From: Chthoniobacter sp.
GTDB lineage: Bacteria > Verrucomicrobiota > Verrucomicrobiia > Chthoniobacterales > Chthoniobacteraceae
DNA: 5,326 nucleotides
Reading direction: 5' to 3'
Assembly: GCA_025351065.1 (NCBI GenBank)
Contig: JANXWQ010000135.1
Coordinates: 1 to 5,326, forward strand
Below are positions 1 to 5,326 of the stretch, one piece after another; position 1 is the stretch's first letter, and every line of letters begins with the position of its first letter. Under the pieces are notes generated by a model. The model was not told where the DNA came from and ran no database searches. It worked only from the letters and a program-made list of their open reading frames with translations. The translations under genes were made by a program, and so were the position numbers.

Positions 1-149
1 TCGCGGGGAAACCGAACCGCTTGGCCTGCCATCCGACTCGCTTCGCGGACGAACCCAGCCGCATTGCCTGTGACCCAACTCGCTTCGCTGGCAAACCGAC
101 TCGCCTGGCCTGCCATCCGGCCCGCTTCGCGGGCAAACCAATCCGTTTT
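1..149. repeat. 21/42-base tandem repeat array, truncated at left edge
   Basis: The array has a partial first unit and then 21-base units starting at 3, 24, 45, 66, 87, 108 and 129. Alternate units resemble each other most: those at 24, 66 and 108 begin gcctg, while those at 3, 87 and 129 begin gcggg or gctgg. The clearest period is therefore 42 bases. The unit at 45 is the most diverged. Read on the plus strand in frame with position 3, every unit gives a heptad A-x-x-P-x-R-[F/L/I]. One junction contains a perfect 6-base-pair hairpin, GCCCGC-ttc-GCGGGC, at 120-134. The array lies beyond the 3' end of the minus-strand beta-propeller gene and continues outside the window, so its copy number and boundaries are unknown. 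Confidence 0.88.
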
Positions 150-224
150 TTCCACCAGTCAGGCCGCAATACCGCGCGATCTGCCGCATCCCTCGGTAGC
201 GGCAGTTACTCCTCGACGCGGTAG
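3..224 (+). CDS. Possible C-terminal end of a heptad-repeat protein (5' end off window)
   Basis: This frame is open from the left edge to a TAG stop at 222-224. It begins with seven heptads: AGKPNRL, ACHPTRF, ADEPSRI, ACDPTRF, AGKPTRL, ACHPARF and AGKPIRF. A tail of about 24 residues rich in Ser, Arg and Gly follows. Ala, Pro and Arg at heptad positions 1, 4 and 6 are invariant, yet their codons change at the third base (Ala GCG/GCC/GCT, Pro CCG/CCC/CCA, Arg CGC/CGT). Middle bases hardly change except in codon 5. Such a pattern is expected under selection on protein sequence. Against coding, a 21-base unit keeps any frame open automatically, the tail looks unremarkable, and the frame runs 19 bases into the convergent beta-propeller gene. 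I recognise no family and assign no function. An intergenic repeat array without translation is the main alternative. Confidence 0.25.
   Translation, partial: AGKPNRLACHPTRFADEPSRIACDPTRFAGKPTRLACHPARFAGKPIRFFHQSGRNTARSAASLGSGSYSSTR
181..205 (-). terminator. Hairpin directly after the beta-propeller stop codon
   Basis: A perfect 7-base-pair inverted repeat, CTGCCGC (181-187) and GCGGCAG (199-205), has an 11-base loop and abuts the stop codon of the minus-strand gene at 206-208. Its position suits a transcript 3'-end structure. No U-tract follows on the minus strand, so it is not a canonical Rho-independent terminator. It may only protect the 3' end or may be coincidental. Confidence 0.25.
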
Positions 225-1465
225 AGGTGCGTTTTGCTGCGGAGGATGAGTGCTTTTCCCGCGACGGCGGGCGAGGCCATGAAGCCGGTGCCGAGCTGGT
301 TTTCGGCGAGCACTTTGAACTCACGGCCGGGCGCGAGGACGGTGACTTTGCCTTCCTCGTTGCAGGCGTAGATGCGGCCGTCGGCGAAAATCGGCGCGGC
401 GGAAAAGTTGCCGCCGATGCGCTGCGACCAGACGACCGTGCCGGTTTTCGCCTCGACGCAGCTCGCGATGCCGCCGTCGTTGATGAGGTAAAGCAGGTCG
501 CCGTCGAGCAGCAGGGAGGGCTTGTTGGGTGCGCCTTTTTTCAGCCGCCAGGCGACCTGCGATTCGTCGAGCGCGCCGCTGCCGCCGAGCTTGAGCGCGA
601 AGACTTCGCCCTGCGAAAAGCCGGCGGCGATGAAGACCATGCCGAACCCGGCGACGGGCCGCGCGGCGGCGCTGTGGTGCGCGGGGTCGTCGATGCGCCA
701 CAGCTCGTGGCCGGTGCGCGGGTCGTAGCCGTAGTGCGCCTTGGCCCCGCTGCTGAGGAGCACGGGCGCGGGGCCGTCGAGCACATGCGGGGTGCCGAAG
801 GCTTTGCGCCAGTCGCCGTCGGCCTCGGGCTTGCCGTCCTTGAGGTCTTTGTAATCCACGGAGCGCGGCGTCTCCCACGCGGTCTTCCCGGTTTTTTTGT
901 CGAGCGCGACGATGAACTGGTGGTCGCTGCCGTCGAAATTCAAAATCAGCAACCCGTCCCACACGATGGGCGACGAGCCCGCGCCGCGGAAATGATTGCA
1001 CACAAAATCGGTGCGCTCCCACAGCTTCGCGCCCGTCTTCGTGTCGAGGCAGGCGATGCCCGGCGAGCCGAAGCTGACATACAAGCGCCCTTCCTCGATA
1101 ACCGGCGTGGGCGAAGCGTAGCTATTGAACTTGTGGCAAAACTGCGGCGTGGCGATGTGGAACAGCACGTCGTCGCGCAGGATTTTGCCGGTGTCCTTGT
1201 CCACGCACACAGCGGAGAGTTCCGTTCCCTCCTCGGTGGCCGTGGTCAGCCAGATTTGCGATCCCCAGATGACGGGCGAAGACCACGCCTTGCCATGAAT
1301 CGCGGTCTTCCATTTCACATGCTCGTCTTCGCCGAATTTCACCGGCAGCCCGGTGGCGGCGCTATGGCCGTCGCCGGCCGGGCCGCGGAACTGCGGCCAT
1401 TCGCCGGCGGCGAAAAGGGTGGCGGCGGAAAAAAGGAACGCGGCGAGGGCGGGGCGGAGCAACAT
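206..1465 (-). CDS. Exported PQQ-like beta-propeller repeat protein (BamB-like fold)
   Basis: This is a 419-residue protein that starts at an ATG whose complement is 1463-1465. Residues 1-20 form a short Sec signal peptide (Arg4, hydrophobic core, probable cleavage after LFAA), so it should act outside the cytoplasm. The mature protein opens with WPQFRG (23-28), common at the start of such proteins in Verrucomicrobiota and Planctomycetota. Propeller strands end in the characteristic D-x-x-T-G-x-x-x-W signature: DKDTGKIL (89-96), DTKTGAKLW (141-149), DKKTGKTAW (189-197), DPRTGHELW (248-256) and EAKTGTVVW (338-346). A degenerate blade ends near residue 306. SSPV/SSPI/AAPI/ASPA strands and G-x-[IVL]-Y strands recur between them, giving a PQQ_2-type propeller of about six to seven blades. 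No catalytic site of a quinoprotein dehydrogenase is apparent, so a scaffold or binding role is more likely than an enzyme. The start has no clear Shine-Dalgarno sequence. It is monocistronic here and divergent from the protease gene. The fold is confident; the biological role is unknown. Confidence 0.93.
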   Translation of the reverse strand: MLLRPALAAFLFSAATLFAAGEWPQFRGPAGDGHSAATGLPVKFGEDEHVKWKTAIHGKAWSSPVIWGSQIWLTTATEEGTELSAVCVDKDTGKILRDDVLFHIATPQFCHKFNSYASPTPVIEEGRLYVSFGSPGIACLDTKTGAKLWERTDFVCNHFRGAGSSPIVWDGLLILNFDGSDHQFIVALDKKTGKTAWETPRSVDYKDLKDGKPEADGDWRKAFGTPHVLDGPAPVLLSSGAKAHYGYDPRTGHELWRIDDPAHHSAAARPVAGFGMVFIAAGFSQGEVFALKLGGSGALDESQVAWRLKKGAPNKPSLLLDGDLLYLINDGGIASCVEAKTGTVVWSQRIGGNFSAAPIFADGRIYACNEEGKVTVLAPGREFKVLAENQLGTGFMASPAVAGKALILRSKTHLYRVEE

Positions 1466-1543
1466 GGCCGCAAGCTACCGGGAGCGGCCCGCGTTTCCAG
1501 CCGCGAATTTTTGGCGCTGGCTCAATTTCACGGCGGGGCGGTT

Positions 1544-1650
1544 ATTTTTTTAACGCAGAGACGCAGAGGCGCAGAGATCGCAGAGGTTTGGCTGCCGAAA
1601 TCCTTCTCTGCGATCTCTCCGCCTCTGCGTCTCTGGGTTTTCAAAAAAAT
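1544..1650. repeat. 107-base intergenic palindrome of ACGCAGAG-type units
   Basis: The left arm 1552-1585 is complementary to the right arm 1606-1639 with only two mismatches (1555/1636 and 1572/1619) over 34 positions. Outside these arms, ATTTTTTT (1544-1551) pairs with AAAAAAAT (1643-1650) after a three-base bulge at 1640-1642. The loop of about 20 bases can itself form a small hairpin (TTTGG near 1587 with CC and AAA near 1595-1600). Each arm contains short direct repeats: ACGCAGAG twice, then GCGCAGAG and TCGCAGAG. I recall closely similar ACGCAGAG-rich palindromes scattered in many genomes of this kind, so it looks like a dispersed, possibly MITE-like intergenic repeat. Neither strand has a proper U-tract right after the stem, and it lies between divergent genes, which argues against a terminator. 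Confidence 0.85.
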
Positions 1651-1702
1651 GCAGCGATCCACCAAGACGAGCCCGAATTTTTGCCGCCCGCCGAGACAGC
1701 GC

Positions 1703-1778
1703 CGCGAGGGGATTATCCGTTGCTGAGTGTTTGCGGGCGTTTATTATCAGGGCGGTGATCCCCTCGCGCCTCAGCAAC
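1703..1778. repeat. Two interleaved perfect inverted repeats (A-B-A'-B')
   Basis: The 11-base element CGCGAGGGGAT (1703-1713) is exactly complementary to 1758-1768. The 9-base element GTTGCTGAG (1719-1727) is exactly complementary to 1770-1778. Because the order is A, B, A', B', the pairs cross instead of nesting. In RNA that is H-type pseudoknot topology, with connecting loops of 5, 30 and 1 bases. In DNA it would be two interleaved cruciform or operator pairs. The right halves overlap the first codons of the protease if translation starts at GTG 1755. The sequence match is certain; any function is inference. Confidence 0.7.
1720..1747 (+). promoter_or_regulatory. Candidate sigma70-type promoter for the protease gene
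   Basis: TATTAT at 1742-1747 matches TATAAT at five of six positions and lies in the most AT-rich patch near the gene. TTGCTG at 1720-1725 is a weak -35 (three of six) at 16-base spacing. Transcription would begin near 1754. That would make a GTG 1755 start effectively leaderless, or give an ATG 1812 start a leader of roughly 57 bases. The -35 overlaps the inverted-repeat element at 1719-1727, so a protein bound there could affect transcription. The call is based on pattern only. Confidence 0.25.
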
Positions 1779-4700
1779 CACCTCCGCCGCTTCAGCACCC
1801 GCCTGCGGGCGATGCTGACGGGGGCGGTGCTTTTTCCCGTCGCGGTTTTCGCCGGGCCGCAGGAGCAGCGCACGCTGCCGGATTTCGACAAACGCCCCGC
1901 CGCCGAGGCCGCGCCGGTCGCGCCGGAAAAAGCGGCGGCCGCCACACAACTGCGCGCGCGGCTGCGCGGGGCGCGGGTGGAAATGGACGCGGTCTCGGAC
2001 GCGCCGGAGTTCGTGGGCTCGCCGCACGAGTTTCTCACCGGCCCGGCGGGTGAGGGCCGCGCGGTGCCGCGGGCGCGGGTGCAGGCGCGGCGGGCGGACG
2101 AGCCGCATCGCGAGCTGAAGGCGTTCCTCGACGAATACCGTCCGCTCTTCGGCCACGGCTCCGAGGTGCTCGCGGGCGCGCTGGTAAAGCGCGACTACAC
2201 CAATGCCCACAACGGCCTGCGCAGCGTGGTCTGGCAGCAGCAGGTGGACGGCGTGCCGGTCTTCGGCGCGCTGCTCCAGTCGCACGTCACGCGGCGCGGC
2301 GAACTCGTGAATGTCGCCTCCCATTTTCTCACCGACCCCGCCGCCGCCGCCACGCGCGGAACCCCGCGCCGCGCCGCGCTGCTCGCGGTTCCCACGATCC
2401 CGGCGCGCGAGGCCGTGGCCGTGGCCGCACGCCACATTGGCGAGGCCGTGCAGGCGGCTGATCTCGCGCCGCAGGACGCCCCGGCGGGCGCGGAGAAAAA
2501 GCAAAGTTTTCACGCGGCGGCGCTGCGCGATGCGACGGCGCATTTCACCTGGCTGCCGATGGACAAAGGCAGCGCGCGGCTCTGCTGGGAGGTCGTGCTC
2601 ACGGGCCGGAAGACGGGCGAAATGTTTCGCCTGCTCGTGGACGCGGAGACGGGCGTGCCGCACCTGCGCCACTGCCTGACGAACTACATCAGCGAGGCGA
2701 CCTACCGCGTTTTCACCGGCGACAGCCCCACGCCCATGCGGCCCAGCCTGGCCACGCCCGGCACCGCGCAGCCGGCGGAAGACACCCGCGCGCTGGTCAC
2801 GCTCAGCGCGCTGAATCTCACGGCCTCGCCGAACGGCTGGATCAACGACGGCGTGAACGAGACGCGCGGCAACAACGTGGACGCGCACCTCGATCTCGAC
2901 GCCAACAACCTGCCCGACACGCCGCGCCCGCAGGGCTCGCCGGATCGCGTCTTCGACTTCCCGCTCGACCTCACGCTCCAGCCCAGCACCTACCGCGACG
3001 CCGCGGTGACGCAGCTTTTTTACTGGTGCAACTGGATGCACGACAAACTCTACACGCTTGGTTTCACGGAAGCGTCGGGCAATTTCCAGAACGACAACTT
3101 CGGCCGCGGCGGCGCGGGCAACGACGCCGTGCAGGCCGACGCGCAGGACGGCTCGGGCACGGACAACGCGAACTTTTCCGTGCCCAGCGACGGCTCGCCG
3201 GGCCGCATGCAGATGTACACTTTTTCCGCGCCGAGCCCCACGCGCGACGGCGATCTCGACGCCACGGTCATCCTCCACGAGTACACCCACGGCCTGAGCA
3301 ACCGGCTGGTCGGCGGCGGCGGCGGCATCAGCGCCACGGTGACGATGGGCATGGGCGAAGGGTGGTCGGATTTCTACGCGCTCGCGCTGCTGAGCAGTGC
3401 GGGCGAAGACCCGAACGGCAACCACATCGTGGGCGGCTACGTGACGAAAGGGTTCAACGGGCTAACGCAAAATTACTACTACGGCATCCGGCGCTACCCG
3501 TACTCGACCGACCTCACGAAAAGTCCGCTGACCTTCAAGGACATCGACGCCACGCAGGCCAGCGGCCATGCGGGCGTGACGCGCAGCCCGGCCATCGGCA
3601 ACACCGCCACCGAGGTGCACAACATGGGCGAGGTCTGGTGCGTGACGCTGTGGGAAGTGCGGGCGAATCTGATCGCCAAGTACGGCTTCGCCGGCAACCA
3701 GCTCACGCTCCAGCTCGTGACCGACGGCATGAAGCTCTCGCCGTCGAACCCGAATTTCCTCCAGGCGCGCGACGCCATCATCCAAGCCGACCTCGTGGAC
3801 AACGCCGGCGCGAACAAGGACGAGCTGTGGGCCGCCTTTGCCAAACGCGGCATGGGCGCGAGTGCGACCGCGCCCGCCAGCTCGACGAGCGTGGGCGTGT
3901 CCGAAGCCTACGATTTGCCGGACGATCTCAACGTCACGCCCAACACCGGCTTCGCATCCGACGGCCCGGTCGGCGGCCCGTTCACGGTCACGACGAAAAC
4001 TTTCACGCTCAAAAACAACGGGGCCGCGAGCCTCCCGTGGACGGCCACCGCGCCGTCGTGGATCACCCTTTCGGCGACCTCCGGCACGCTCGCGCCCGCG
4101 GCCACGCTCAACGTCACCGCCACGCTCAACGCCAGCGCCTACGCTTTGCCCAAGAGCGTCAACGACGACACCATCGCCTTCACCAACACCGTCAGCGCCC
4201 GCACGCTGCCCCGCGCCGCTGCGCTCTACATCGGCCAGCCGGATTACTTCACTGAGCTGTTCAACGCCACCTCGCCCAACGACACGGCCAACAAAACCTT
4301 TACCTTCACTCCAAACGCCTCAGACGCCCGGTACTCCGTCACCCGCATCGCCGCGACCGCCTTTCCCTCGGACACCAGCACCGGCACGCTCCTCTCGCTG
4401 ACCGACGACGCCTTCGCGCCCGTCACCCTAGCCAGCGGCGCGAGCGTACAACTCTACGGCACGAGCTACACGACCTTTTACGTCGGCAGCAACGGCTACG
4501 TCACCTTTGGCTCCGGCGACATCGAGTGGGTGGAATCCTACTTCACGCATTTCAACAAACCGCGCATCGCCGCACTTTTTCGCGACCTTGATCCCAGCGT
4601 GCGCGGCACGATCAGGTGGAAGCAGTTTGCCGATCACGTCGCCGTGACCTGGCAGGGCGTTTCGGAATATGGAACCGGACCCATCAACTCGAACAATTTC

Positions 4701-5326
4701 CAAATCGCGATGTTTTTCGACGGGCGCATCCGCATCACCGTCCTCACCAGATCCTCGACCAAAGGACTCATCGGTCTCTCCCGCGGGCTGGGCTTTCCGG
4801 CGGGTTTTGTGAAAAACGATTTCACCACGTATCCCGCACCCGCCATCGCCATGACGCTGCCGGCCAGCGTGGGTGAAGGCGCGGGCGTGCTCTCGGGCCA
4901 GGGCGTCATCACCCTCGCGCAGCCCACGGTCGCGGCGCTCACCGTCGCGCTCGCCTCCGGCAATCCCGCCGCCGTGACCGTGCCCGCCTCGGTCATCGTC
5001 CCCGCCGGGCAGAGCAGCGCGACCTTTTCGCCCACGGTCATCGACGACACCAAAATCAACGGCACCCACACCGCCACTATCACCGCGACCGCCACCGGTT
5101 GGCTGCCGGCGAGCCAGATCATCAGCGTCATCGACAACGAAAACACCAACCTCGCGATCACCCTCGCCAACGTCGCCGAGGGCGGCACCGCCGCGGGCAC
5201 CGTGAGCATCTCCGGCACGCTGCCCGCGGCCCTCACCGTCGCGCTCATTTCGGAAAATCCTGCGCGCGTGACCGTGCCCGCCACGGTCACGATTCCCGCG
5301 GGCTCCACCAGCGTCGGCTTCACCAC
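1755..5326 (+). CDS. Secreted M36 (fungalysin-type) zinc metallopeptidase, 3' end off window
   Basis: The frame is open without interruption for 1190 codons and leaves the right edge. The zinc site is complete: HEYTH at 508-512 (His508, catalytic Glu509, His512) and Glu535 in GMGEGWSDF as third ligand. Other M36 signatures are NWMHDKLY (426-433), GNFQNDNFG (442-450), AQDGSGT (463-469), RDGDLD (497-502), VHNMGEVW (621-628) and RDAIIQAD (672-679). From GTG 1755, residues 1-35 form a signal peptide with an Arg-rich n-region and the core MLTGAVLFPVAVFAG; the alternative ATG at 1812 would lose the positive residues. An FTP-like propeptide (~130-185) and PepSY-like segment (~263-305) precede the catalytic domain (~310-720), so it is probably made as a self-inhibited zymogen. 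Residues ~743-826 are BACON-like, ~826-1030 form an unassigned beta-rich domain, and Calx-beta-like repeats follow. It should degrade extracellular protein. Family assignment is firm; start and substrate are not. Confidence 0.95.
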   Translation, partial: MIPSRLSNHLRRFSTRLRAMLTGAVLFPVAVFAGPQEQRTLPDFDKRPAAEAAPVAPEKAAAATQLRARLRGARVEMDAVSDAPEFVGSPHEFLTGPAGEGRAVPRARVQARRADEPHRELKAFLDEYRPLFGHGSEVLAGALVKRDYTNAHNGLRSVVWQQQVDGVPVFGALLQSHVTRRGELVNVASHFLTDPAAAATRGTPRRAALLAVPTIPAREAVAVAARHIGEAVQAADLAPQDAPAGAEKKQSFHAAALRDATAHFTWLPMDKGSARLCWEVVLTGRKTGEMFRLLVDAETGVPHLRHCLTNYISEATYRVFTGDSPTPMRPSLATPGTAQPAEDTRALVTLSALNLTASPNGWINDGVNETRGNNVDAHLDLDANNLPDTPRPQGSPDRVFDFPLDLTLQPSTYRDAAVTQLFYWCNWMHDKLYTLGFTEASGNFQNDNFGRGGAGNDAVQADAQDGSGTDNANFSVPSDGSPGRMQMYTFSAPSPTRDGDLDATVILHEYTHGLSNRLVGGGGGISATVTMGMGEGWSDFYALALLSSAGEDPNGNHIVGGYVTKGFNGLTQNYYYGIRRYPYSTDLTKSPLTFKDIDATQASGHAGVTRSPAIGNTATEVHNMGEVWCVTLWEVRANLIAKYGFAGNQLTLQLVTDGMKLSPSNPNFLQARDAIIQADLVDNAGANKDELWAAFAKRGMGASATAPASSTSVGVSEAYDLPDDLNVTPNTGFASDGPVGGPFTVTTKTFTLKNNGAASLPWTATAPSWITLSATSGTLAPAATLNVTATLNASAYALPKSVNDDTIAFTNTVSARTLPRAAALYIGQPDYFTELFNATSPNDTANKTFTFTPNASDARYSVTRIAATAFPSDTSTGTLLSLTDDAFAPVTLASGASVQLYGTSYTTFYVGSNGYVTFGSGDIEWVESYFTHFNKPRIAALFRDLDPSVRGTIRWKQFADHVAVTWQGVSEYGTGPINSNNFQIAMFFDGRIRITVLTRSSTKGLIGLSRGLGFPAGFVKNDFTTYPAPAIAMTLPASVGEGAGVLSGQGVITLAQPTVAALTVALASGNPAAVTVPASVIVPAGQSSATFSPTVIDDTKINGTHTATITATATGWLPASQIISVIDNENTNLAITLANVAEGGTAAGTVSISGTLPAALTVALISENPARVTVPATVTIPAGSTSVGFT
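4851..5326 (+). repeat. Two ~100-residue Calx-beta-like repeats in the protease tail
   Basis: Repeat 1 runs from residue 1033 (base 4851) to IDNEN near base 5144, and repeat 2 begins around base 5154 and is cut by the window edge. They share E-G at the start, LTVAL-x-S-x-NPA-x-VTVPA-x-V (bases 4938 and 5232 onward, 294 bases apart), and a following PAG-x-x-S. Repeat 1 ends with DD-x-x-x-x-GT-x-TATITA and VIDNE. This resembles Calx-beta or related surface adhesin repeats, in which the acidic DD/DNE positions often bind calcium. At DNA level the shared stretch CTCACCGTCGCGCTC is identical in both copies. More copies probably follow outside the window. Confidence 0.75.

Noticed and set aside
120..134. 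GCCCGC-ttc-GCGGGC hairpin with a downstream T-run (144-149) as a terminator
   Set aside because: The T-run is nine bases beyond the stem, and the stem is produced by the repeat unit. Corresponding stems in neighbouring units are imperfect.
1544..1650. Palindrome as a bidirectional transcription terminator
   Set aside because: Both neighbouring genes point away from it. The stem is followed by only four T residues on the plus strand and by A-runs on the minus strand.
1504..1683. Direct repeat CGAATTTTTG at 1504-1513 and 1674-1683 on both sides of the palindrome, as a possible target-site duplication
   Set aside because: The copies lie 30 and 23 bases away from the palindrome ends instead of adjoining them, and a single shared 10-mer in an AT-richer stretch is weak evidence for insertion.
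227..1726. Plus-strand open frame of 499 codons opposite the beta-propeller gene
   Set aside because: It is antisense to a protein with clear propeller repeats, has low-complexity Arg/Ala/Gly composition with no recognisable domain, and runs through the intergenic palindrome. It reflects high GC content in third positions of the real gene.
3312..3326. Five consecutive GGC codons as a phase-variable microsatellite
   Set aside because: They encode glycines just after the HEYTHGLSNRL segment, where M36 enzymes normally have a Gly-rich turn. Five trinucleotide units would not shift the frame.
1713..3425. Minus-strand open frame of 570 codons opposite the protease
   Set aside because: It is Arg/Ala/Val-rich with no motif and lies fully antisense to the conserved prodomain and zinc site. 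It is a typical GC-driven shadow.
3026..4255. Plus-strand frame of 409 codons overlapping the protease in another phase
   Set aside because: It is dominated by Arg, His, Gly and Gln with no domain, while the overlapping frame carries every M36 signature.
4634..5326. Minus-strand open frame reaching the right edge (Val/Ala/Ser-rich, looks repetitive)
   Set aside because: Its apparent repeats mirror the Calx-like repeats on the plus strand. It lacks a separate identity and begins beyond the window.

Overview
The window is high-GC DNA (clearly above 60% by eye) carrying two well-supported protein genes, transcribed divergently from a shared 289-base intergenic region. The style points to Verrucomicrobiota or a related PVC-group bacterium. 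The clues are a secreted WPQFRG-type PQQ-like beta-propeller protein, a very long secreted M36 protease whose tail has BACON-like and Calx-beta-like repeats, and an intergenic palindrome built from ACGCAGAG units. This assignment rests on resemblance only, because no search could be run.

Layout. Positions 1-149 hold a tandem repeat with a 21-base basic unit and a 42-base higher-order unit, running in from beyond the left edge. On the plus strand it reads as heptads of the form A-x-x-P-x-R-[F/L/I]. Copies differ mostly at third codon positions, so it may be the end of a real protein (open to the stop at 222-224). Positions 206-1465 (minus) encode a 419-residue exported beta-propeller protein. 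Positions 1466-1754 are intergenic and hold a ~107-base near-perfect palindrome (1544-1650), followed by a dense cluster of inverted repeats and a possible promoter just ahead of the next gene. From about 1755 (plus) to the right edge runs one uninterrupted frame, at least 1190 residues, encoding an M36 (fungalysin-type) zinc metallopeptidase with signal peptide, FTP/PepSY-like prodomain, complete zinc site, a BACON-like domain, a beta-rich domain of unknown role, and the first two copies of a ~100-residue repeat. Its C-terminus lies outside the window.

Both gene products are predicted to be exported, but nothing in the sequence shows that they act together. Their shared feature is the divergent control region. 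The least explained structures are the codon-periodic heptad repeat, the interleaved inverted repeats around the protease start (an A-B-A'-B' order, compatible with a pseudoknot), and four TGCTGA hexamers, three of them at 21-base spacing. I see no RNA gene, transposase or CRISPR array.
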